Assembly: GCF_028502605.1 (NCBI RefSeq)
Contig: NC_079235.1
Span: forward strand, 1,240,001-1,304,000
Source: Trichoderma breve
Taxonomy: Eukaryota > Ascomycota > Sordariomycetes > Hypocreales > Hypocreaceae
DNA: 64,000 nt
Direction: 5' to 3'
Shown here: piece by piece, positions 56,085 to 64,000 of the stretch
How positions within the stretch are numbered: the stretch's first letter is position 1
Layout: each line of letters opens with the position of its first letter
The notes under the pieces: generated by a model
The model's database searches: none
Told to the model about the DNA's origin: nothing
What the model saw: the letters and a program-made list of their open reading frames with translations, nothing else
Translations under genes and position numbers: made by a program

Positions 56085-59000
56085 CTAACCCCAGCGTCCT
56101 CCCTCCCTCTCAGCCTCCAACCTCCGCATCCGCTCCTCGCCGTCCCCGTCGACAATGTCGTTGCGCCGGCTGCGTCGCCCCTTGCGGCCCCCGTCATCGG
56201 CATCGTCTCGGCTACGTTTCGAGCCCGCCAGTCCCGCGAGCCCGGCCATGCGCTGGGCTTCTTTCAGCAGACGCTCGCGATTCCGCGCTTCTCTTTCCAG
56301 AGTATGCGCGTCTTTCTGCGGGGCGGAGCCGGCCCCGGTACCTCGAGGGCCCCCCTTGATGTCAAAGCCACGCGGGCCCGTGGGCGGGTCAAAGCCCTTG
56401 TCGCCGCTGGGAGTGGCAGTGCCATCAACCGAGTGCTTCCTACTGCCACTTCCGTGTCGGCTGCCGTAGTCTCGGTCTCGGTCTCGGTCCCTGTCTCGGT
56501 CACGATCTCGCTCTCGATCCCGATCTCGGTATCGGTCCTTGCGGTCCTTCTCCTTGCGGCCACTGCTGCTATCCTTGTCGCGCTCTCTCTCCTTGTCGTG
56601 ACGTCTGGAGGCGTGTTCGTAGTCTCCCCGGTCCCGGTGAGATGACCGGTGATTTGATCTTTGGCGATCATCCTCTTCATCTCTGTACTTGTCCTTGCGC
56701 CGCTCGTAGTCTCGGTCCTTGTCCTTATCTTTGCGGCTGCGGTGGCTGGAGCGTTTGGCATCATCGGGAGAGGCCGATCTGGATCGCTCAACTGCTTTAT
56801 CCTCCCTTGGCCGTTGAGACGACTGCTCATCATCCTCGTCGTAGTAATGTCTTCTACTGCTCCGATGTTTCTTCCGGCGGTAAGAGTCGTCCTTGTCTTC
56901 CTCTCCTACAGACTCGGATGGCTGACGCCGCTGTCGCCTGTGGGAGCCCCTATGTCCACGGCTGCGACTTGGGCTGCGGCTGCTGCGGTCTAGGCTTCGG
57001 CTTCTACTACTAATTCTCGAGCCGGAGCGCTCTGGCTCTCTGCCTCGGTCGCGATCTACTCGGTCTCGCTCCCGGTCTCGCTCCTGAGCGCCATTGGGGT
57101 CTTCAGTTGGCCCCCCTCTATCACGTTTATCGTGATCTTTGGGTCGCTCCTTGCTGCGATCACGCTGGGGATCACGGTCTCGCACTTTGTCAAGGTTAGG
57201 GGTACTACTTCTAGAGCCCGGTTGAGTAGTTGGGTTCGACGGCGATGCCTGTGGCGGCTGTGATATGACGGCAGCTGGTTTTTGCACCGGCAAGCCACTA
57301 TCTTCAACTTGGAAACCCCTGGCTCGCAGATTCAGCAGGCTAGTATTAGGCAATCCTTGACGCATGGCCTTGGGGCCCTTGGGAGCATTAATAGGTGCAT
57401 CCGGCGCCGTCAAAATGGAGCGGATGGCCGCAACACCATTTCGGTTCTGCATACTAAATCCGTCTGATTGGGCTGTTGACGGGCGCATGGTGCCGGCGGG
57501 AAAAGCTTCATTGCCTAGGGTCTCACGAGATGCAGATTCGGAGGGATCTTGTTTGGACCCGTCAGTACCTTGGGCATCCGATGCCTTGGCCTGGCTTGCG
57601 CCTTCGTTGGCATTCTCGTCAGCCTGAGCACTTGCCGCCGTCGAAGTCAGTTGCTGCCCAGCGTCACCTTGGCCTTGGAAGGCTGCTGCCCCTTGTCCTT
57701 GGTTGTACTGGGAATATTGGCCCTGGTCATGATAGTTCATGGCGCCGCCTTGTTGATGGTAGCCACCCCGGCCATACCCCCCATAGAATCCGCGGCCGCG
57801 CCCACGGCCACGACCGTAGTTGTTGCGACGATAATCATTGAAGTGGCCATAATTACCTTGATTGTATCCTGTCTGGAATCCTGAGTTAAAATTCCCAAAG
57901 TCACCAGTTCCCATGCCTGGGCCATTTTGATTGTAATTATTTTGGTCGAAATTCCATGACTGCTGTGCACCGTTCCAGTTATCATTGGAGCCTTGTCCAA
58001 ATCCTCCTCCAAAGCCCCCCATGCCGTTCATGCCCATGCCTTGAAAGCCTCCGTTCATGTACATGTTCTGCATCGGGTCCATGCCCATTCCCGGCATGCC
58101 TACTGTGCGGTTAGTAACTTGGAACAGTGCTTCAAATGGGAAAGCCAAGACGGTGAGGAGACTTACCCATCATAGGAAACCCACCAAAGGAATTGGGCCC
58201 CATTCCATTTTGCATGGCCATCATCATTTGCATTTGGTTGAAATCTCCACCAGGAAACATCATGTTCTGTTGAAATCCACCGTTCGCTGCATCAGATGCA
58301 CCATATTGCTCTTGGTCGTTGCCGGTTTGGTCGGCACCATCGTCACCCTCGGCAACCGCGTCTTGCTCTTGACTGTTGGCCGCGCCATCGCCTTCCTCTG
58401 CGGGGCCCTCGGTTTCCTGAGCTTCAGGAGAAGCAATTGGTTGCTCTTTCAAGGGCTCTTCCGCGCTGATTAGTGCCGTCTCATGCTGCAGGCGATGCGG
58501 TAGATTAGTATATTGATCACAGGTTTCGGTTGGCTGATCAACGGTGAAGCTCATACCTGTTTCTCCTCTTCGTGGCCAGTGACTGGCTCATCAGCCTGCT
58601 GCGGCGCCGTATCCGTATCTTGTGCAGGCGCTTCTCCACTAGCATCGACTGCCTTCTCGACCGGCCCTTCTACAGAGGTCGAGGCTCTCTCGTCGGGTAG
58701 CAATGGTTTCGGTGCATCGACCGGTGTCGGAGGCGTAGAGTCATTGGATTCCTTTGGCCGAGATGCCTCTCGCTTCTTCTCCGCTGTGCGCAGGAACACT
58801 CTGATGGTAGTGCGCAGAGACTTGTTGGGGTTACAATCCGCAGCGGATAACGGAGAATGCTCGCAAACGGGGCATGACTGGGGGAGGTTCGAGTGGCCTA
58901 TCCACGATTAGAGCTGATCCCAAAGAGCCTTGATCGACAGCAGAGTTCGACCAAACAAACGTACATGTTTCGCAGATGGCTTGTTCACAACATGGCAGCC

Positions 59001-59197
59001 GTAGGGCGTTGACAGCCAGCTTGCTGCAGTTGGCGCATCGTAGTTTGTGTGGGATATCGTCGGGAGCCAACGAGCTGCGTGCCCAGTCAGTATCATGCAT
59101 TGCATAGCGAGAACTCAACCAGGCGGGATGAAGGAAGAAGAAAAAGAAAAGCGTACTTGATCAGCTCAGCCTGAGCCTCGGAAATGGACAGGGCCAT
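56085..59197 (-). CDS. RING/U-box-like protein with Gly- and Arg/Ser-rich regions
   Basis: 942 aa in five exons: 59197-59157, 59074-58965, 58897-58557, 58485-58167 and 58102-56085. The zinc-finger cysteines are C27xxC30, C42C43, C48xxC51 and C59xxC62, then NKSLRTTIRVFL, the layout of the Mpe1/RBBP6 RING that takes part in pre-mRNA 3'-end processing; no DWNN domain is present. An acidic/Glu-rich part follows, then a Met/Gly/Asn-rich low-complexity region (NMYMNGGFQGMGMNGMGG), RGG-like GRGRGRGRGFYGGYGRGG, and a long RS/RD/RE domain (about 640-900; RDRDRDRDRDRDRD). This suggests an RNA-binding, condensate-forming nuclear factor. Exon 5 has tandem acceptors. Homology to Mpe1 is inferred from the RING only. 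Confidence 0.82.
56450..57090 (-). repeat. purine/pyrimidine-biased RD/RS-coding tracts
   Basis: Plus strand shows repeated CTCGGT/CTCGCT/CGATCT words, coding alternating Arg-Asp and Arg-Ser on the minus strand. It gives long spurious open frames on the opposite strand (for example 56025-56645). Confidence 0.7.
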
Positions 59198-60235
59198 GTC
59201 GCCAGCACCAGGTCTATCTGCGCTTGACGACCATGAGGTTTCTAGGGAAAAGGCCCAAGGATCCCAGATGCAGATCGAAGAAGGTCCCGGAAGAAGCAGA
59301 GAAGGGCCACGTCACGGCGTGACCTCAATGAGCCGCGGCACCACAAATCATTCAGCACCGGGCCGCAGTCGCAAGTCAGCAATCGGTCAACCCCTATGAA
59401 CAAGTTCTGGTGCAAGATCTGAAATTGTGAGGAGTTTGACGCGCTTCGAAAAAAAGAAGTGGATCTGACAGCGGACGGCGAGTTACGACAAGCAGCCGCT
59501 AGCAGCGATCAGGGCGTCACGTGCCGGCCTGCTTCTCTGAGAAGCGCAACGAAGCCGGGCTGAAGTTACACTTTAATAACAGCCTATGTTGGGTTGCAGT
59601 GCGGGAAAGGTCATATTTATGCAATGATTTGAGTGATTACATAGTTGTAGATGCCTGTTATGCTGATTCGCTTTTACACAGCTTTTGTCCTGTAGAGAGA
59701 GACTTTGAGGCCAATAGGTGACCAATCAAGGTGGCCAAAATAGCCAATTGCAGCCTGGCCTGGAGCCTCGGCGAATCAGTGGACGGCAAATATCAGCAGT
59801 ACATAAGATCTCAACATCACCAGTATCTAACAGGCATTGGTATGATATGGAGGTCAACAAGGTAGCATCAGCCAACGATTGGGATACATTTGTGCTTCAG
59901 AAGGACTGCCTGGTAATGACTGCCTGGTAATTTAGTAGAGCACTTACACCTCATGGCCCTAATGCAATGCTACAGAAACACTGGCTCCCATCTTGTCCAC
60001 ACCAAAAGTCAGACGTTGGCGAAGTACTATTGTAGCAGAAACTGGACGTCTAAATAATATGGAAAAGATATGGCGCACAAAACTATAACACGCGAATGAC
60101 TCCTGGAACGCAAGACTCTGACTCCCGAATGACATGCCATAACAAATCCGACCTCATCTGACGGGTAGCGCAGCAGCGGTAGCAACCGACAACATGGTGC
60201 TTGTACCTTGTATAATAATTCAAACATCTTCCCAT
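59198..60235. other. intergenic region
   Basis: 1.0 kb between the RING/RS gene start and the Rab5 gene stop. Its first part is presumably the RING/RS promoter. Short frames only; the duplicated word GACTGCCTGGTAAT is seen around 59905-59932. No gene recognised. Confidence 0.4.
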
Positions 60236-61067
60236 CTAACAGGCACATCCATCCTTTGCTCCGGCATCCCTTGGTCCTGATAGGTTCACCCTTTGCTCAT
60301 CTCCAGCCCTGTTGGCTGTGCCCGCTGCGCCGGCTCCCCTAGCACTCTTGAGAGACGTCTCGGGGATCGCATTTGCAATGGCTGTGAAGACTTCGGTAAC
60401 GTTGTGGCCCGTCTTTGCACTCGTCTCGAAAAATAACAGGCTCTCCTCTTCAGCATACGACTGGGCTTCTTCTGTTGACACTTTGCGGGCATCGCCGTCT
60501 TCCCCGCCCTCGGCTTCCTCGCTTGCACCGTTCGATTCGCCAGCCAAATCTAGCTTGTTTCCTACCAAGGCGATGACGATGCCGGGCGAGGCTTGTCGTT
60601 GGAGCTCGGCGACCCAGTGTCTGGCCTTGACGAGGGATGTGGGCTTGGTGATGTCGTAGACGACAAGGGCGGCCTGGGCGTTTCTGTAGTACATGGGCGC
60701 CAGAGAGGCAAATCGCTCTTGACCAGCGGTATCCCAAATCTCAAACTTGATGGTTCGGGTGGGCAGGTTGCACTTTTGCGTCAGGAACGCCGCTGCGAGG
60801 CACCGTTTAGCTGATGACGAGAGCGGGAGGGCTGGCGGGAGGGCCGGGGGAGGAACATGGCTTACCACCAATAGTCGGCTCCTTGTTCTCTTGGAAGTCG
60901 TTGTTGACGAATCGCAAGACGAGGGATGACTGCGAGCACAAGTCAATAAATGCTGTCTACCACAGAGTAATCGAAATCGACAGGCGAGGATTGGCGACCT
61001 TTCCGACTGCGGCTTCACCGAGGAGCACCAGCTTGACGCTGCTGCTGGGTTTGGGAGCTTCCGCCAT
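60236..61067 (-). CDS. Rab5-type GTPase (Ypt5/Vps21 family)
   Basis: Early-endosome Rab GTPase. Three exons: 61067-60999, 60929-60866 and 60792-60236, giving 229 aa. G-motifs are all intact: GEAAVGKSS (17-25), effector EPTIGAAFLTQ (Rab5-specific), WDTAGQERF (64-72), GNKLD (122-126) and ETSAKT (167-172). An acidic insert (about 127-147: [17 protein letters not shown]) sits after GNKLD, as in one of the two Rab5 paralogues of filamentous fungi. The C-terminus KDGCAC supplies the CxC prenylation signal. The first intron splits the P-loop between K23 and S24. Paralogue assignment (Vps21 versus Ypt52/RabB) is not settled. Confidence 0.92.
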
Positions 61068-61758
61068 CTTTTACCGGCTCGTTTCGGCGGCGTCTGCTTG
61101 CGACTTTGGAGATACGGCAAAAGCGGCTCCTCTTGGAGGTGCAGAAGAGTGCAGATTTGCCTGGCGATGTGCGTGGGTTGGTGGATTATTGATTATTGCT
61201 GCCTCTCAGCTGCGGGCGAGTTCTTTGCATGTACGAGTACAGACTTAGTGCTGCCAGTAATGCGCGAGGATGGCGCTGCTTCCAGCAAGCAAATTCCAGT
61301 GGGTACCAAAGTACCGGTTGCATGGCAAAGAGGCGCAACGATGACGAGGTCCCTGCGAACCAGCCTGCGCACCAGCCACCATTGCTGGGTACAAAGGGCG
61401 AGCTGCCTGAAGAGTATAGAGTACTCGCAGTAGTACGATAACTTCTACGTCACATCAAGTACTCTCTACCCAGTGCGGCAACCGCTTTAGAGTACCGAGC
61501 TTTCCTGCCGTTGCTCTCGGCGGGGCAGCCTCGGCCAAACGTTACGCCTATGCCCGGCCACTCCCCGCCAAACTTTTTGGGCCTGATCTGCCGGCAGAAA
61601 AAAAAAAGTTGGTATGGGACTAGTTTCTGCTGCAGGCGCGAATCCTGTTTGAAGATTCAAGCAGTTTTTGTTTTGCATTTACACTTTGTCGCCAGCATCG
61701 ACAACTCTGTGCAAATTCTCAATTCAACCGAAAGCTGGGAATAGAGACAGTCGTCAAA
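61068..61758. promoter_or_regulatory. divergent promoter Rab5/KRI1
   Basis: 691 bp between divergent start codons; the last about 70 bp are AT/CA-rich leader of KRI1. No clear TATA box. Confidence 0.4.
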
Positions 61759-63806
61759 ATGGCCGGGCCACACGCGGCGGCAACAAAGGACAAGCCGTCC
61801 AATCCAAACAAACGAAAGCTCCTCGACGACAGCGACTCAGATTCAGATGATGGAGCAGCAATTGGAAGCTCAAGCTTCAAGGTGAACGAGGAATACGCAC
61901 GCCGCTTTGAGCATAATAAGAAACGAGAGGAGAAGCAAAGATGTATGCTCCAATTAGACTTTCCCATCCAATACAAATGCGCTGTCCCTTCTAACATCTG
62001 CAAGTGGAAGAAAAGATCAAGAGGGAAGAGGAGAATGATGATTCCTCTTCTACCGATGAGACAGAAGACGAAGATGGTTTCCTTGCAACCGAAGACCTAG
62101 ACGCTCAAATCTCCGCCACTCTACAAGCAATTCGAAACAAAGATCCTCGTGTCTACGACAAGGATATTACCTTTTATCAGCCCGAGGACGAGAACGCCGA
62201 AGCCACGACCAAAGAGAAGAAGGAAAAGCCAGTTTTCCTTCGCGATTATCAGCGAGAGAAACTCTTGAGAGGCGACGTTGGTGGCTCAGATGACGAAGAG
62301 GAGGCGCCAAAGACATACCAGCAAGAGCAGGACGCAATTAAAAAGTCCCTTCTGTCCGAGATCGACGCCGCCAAGGCTGAAGACTCAGATGAGGATGACG
62401 AAGATGAGGATGGCTTCATTAAGCGGAAAGCGCCAGCACAAACAGATTCAAATGGTCTTCACCCCTCTAGGGCAAAGGCCGTGAAGCTCTCTGAAGTCGA
62501 TGTCAACAATGCAGACAGAGATCCAGAAACCTTCCTATCAAACTTCATGGCCGCTCGAGCTTGGGTGGCTGATGAAGGTTCAAGATGGGAGGCTTTTGAG
62601 TCTGACGATGGAGAAGAGGACAACCGGGCGGAAGAGTTCGAGCAGGCCTACAATCTGCGATTCGAGGATCCAGAAAAGAGCAATGAGGTTCTAAAATCAT
62701 ATGCCAGAGACTTTGCGGCTGCGCGATCCGTCAGACGAGAGGAAAAGACTGGCAGAAAGCGCCAGAGAGAGCTTGAGCGCGAGAAGAAGGAGGCAGAGAA
62801 GGAGCAGCTCCGTGAAGACAAGGCCCGGCTACGAAAACTGAAGCTGGAGGAAACCGAGGGCAAGCTTCGCAAGATTAAGCAGGCGGCCGGAGCGTTTGGC
62901 AAGGAGCTGACGGATGAGCAGTGGATGAAGTTCCTGGATGACGCTTGGGAGAACGATAAGTGGGAGGGTGAGATGAAGAAGTGGTTCGACGAGGGTTACT
63001 ACGCCATCAACGAAGCGAACGTCGCTTCAGATGACGATGAGATGGACGTTGATGAGGAAGATGGCAGCAAGAGCAAGAAGAAGAAGCCCAAGAAGCCCAA
63101 GTGGGACGACGACATCGACATCAACGACATTATCCCCGATTTCGAGGCCGGCGACGAAAAGCCAAAGATTTCTCTATCAGACGACGAGGCCCAAGATGGC
63201 GATGATGACGACGAAGACGAACCATCCGCCAAGAAGCTCAAGTCATCAGATCACAAAAAGGCCCGCCAAGAAACTCAGAAGAAGGCTCGCCAAGAACGCA
63301 CAAAGCTCGAGGCTCTCGTCGACTCCAAGATGCACCTCACAGACCACGACGTGCTCAAGGGCGAAGGCTCCGGCGGCTTCCGGTACCGCGAGACCTCGCC
63401 ACAGGCCTTTGGCCTGACGGCGCGCGACATTTTGCTCGCACCGTCGGACAAGGTGCTCAACGAGTTCGCCGGGCTGAAGAAGCTCGCCACGTTTCGTGAC
63501 GTGGAGAAGAAGCGCAAGGATAGGAAGCACCTGGGCAAGAAGGCCCGGTTGCGCCAGTGGAGAAGAGACGTGTTTGGCGGCGAGTTTGAGCACACGGGCC
63601 CGACGTATGGGTTTGAGCGGGTAGTTGCTAAGGAGGATGGCGAGGAGGAGGATCTGAAGGAGAAGAGAAGGCGGGAGAAGAAGAGCAAGTCAAAAGCGGC
63701 GGAGGGCGAGGGAGCGAGCAACATTATTGGTGATGTTGATGGGACGAGGAAGAAGAGGAAGCGGTCAAAGGGGAAGAAGGCCGCCAAGGGGGAGAGCGAG
63801 AGCTGA
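61759..63806 (+). CDS. KRI1: Kri1, nucleolar 40S ribosome-biogenesis factor
   Basis: Works with Krr1 in early small-subunit assembly. Two exons: 61759-61942 and 62005-63806, giving 661 aa. The N-terminus has an acidic serine tract (LLDDSDSDSDDG) and YARRFEHNKKREEKQRLEEKIK, then the family signature EDLDAQISATLQAIRNKDPRVYDKDITFY and FLRDYQREKLL. The central Kri1 region is charged and helical (DFAAARSVRREEKTGRKRQ; ELTDEQWMKFLDDAWENDKWEG). The C-terminal Kri1_C block is GFRYRETSPQAFGLTARDILLAPDKVLNEFAGLKK-like, split here as RYRETSPQAFGLTARDILLA and DKVLNEFAGLKKLATFRD, followed by KKARLRQWRRDVFGGEFEH. The tail is Lys-rich, a nucleolar signal. Confidence 0.94.
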
Positions 63807-64000
63807 TGAGCCTCCTTTTTTTCTTTTTTTCTTGATTATTATTTTTTAACGCCTATGGGTGTGTTTGCGGCATGTGTACATTTGTGCAGAAAAAGAAAGA
63901 CATTATACTATGGCTTAGTTTTATAATAGTGTCATATATAGATGGGATTTAGATTTCTACTTGTTGTTTATGATACCATGCATACCCTTTGAATATGAAT
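63807..64000. other. KRI1 3' flank
   Basis: AT-rich sequence after the KRI1 stop, with T-runs at 63815-63850. Window edge. Confidence 0.4.

Noticed and set aside
56025..56645. Long plus-strand frame rich in Val/Ser opposite the RS gene
   Set aside because: Reverse reading of CTCGGT-type RD/RS codons; low-complexity artefact.

Overview
The window is nuclear DNA of a filamentous ascomycete. Genes are interrupted by short introns (about 50-80 bp) with GT..AG ends and CTRAC-type branch points. The gene set (MMS19, NUP82, CBC2, CDC27, PIK1, KRI1, BUR6, histone H4) is eukaryotic housekeeping, and protein similarity from memory points to Sordariomycetes, probably Hypocreales and Trichoderma-like. 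I could not run a search, so the genus is an inference. I found no rRNA, tRNA, CRISPR array or bacterial-type operon.

Layout. 0.25-7.6 kb: MMS19 (+), a class II aldolase/adducin-domain enzyme (-) and a small zinc nucleoside deaminase (+). 9.2-15.6 kb is the accessory part: a stand-alone copy of the N-terminal domain normally found in front of fungal NACHT/ankyrin (STAND) proteins, a beta-lactamase/transesterase-fold protein that has lost its catalytic Ser and Lys, a 575-bp MITE-like element with 44-bp terminal inverted repeats and a 7-bp flanking duplication, and an ankyrin-repeat protein with a C-terminal DYW-like zinc deaminase domain. 15.6-19.4 kb is nearly gene-free.

19.4-27 kb: INSIG (sterol sensing, ER), a PrpF-type isomerase, a secreted/vacuolar 5'-nucleotidase-like metallophosphatase, and an EBP/EXPERA sterol isomerase-like membrane protein. 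28.5-29.9 kb: an unrecognised, possibly lineage-specific protein. 31.8-44.8 kb is a dense core block: NUP82 (-), CBC2 (+), mitochondrial ribosomal protein mL60 (-), TRS20/sedlin (+), histone H4 (-), CDC27/APC3 (-), SND2/TMEM208 (+) and a GIG1-like DUF3605 protein (-). 45.6-47.2 kb: an alpha/beta hydrolase of the steryl-acetyl-hydrolase type. 49.4-64 kb: NC2-alpha/BUR6 (+), PIK1 (+), a RING/RS-rich protein (-), a Rab5-type GTPase (-) and KRI1 (+).

How the genes relate. Most core genes share only divergent promoters (NUP82/CBC2, mL60/TRS20, CDC27/SND2, GIG1/hydrolase, Rab5/KRI1) and have no common pathway. INSIG and EBP lie within 8 kb and both touch sterols. The 9-16 kb island is the best candidate for an unusual system: a STAND-type signalling domain, an inactivated enzyme scaffold and a predicted nucleic-acid deaminase with ankyrin repeats, around a non-autonomous transposon. 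A self/non-self recognition or anti-element role is a hypothesis only. Exon boundaries were set by hand from splice consensus and reading frame, and every spliced CDS given below is a multiple of three.
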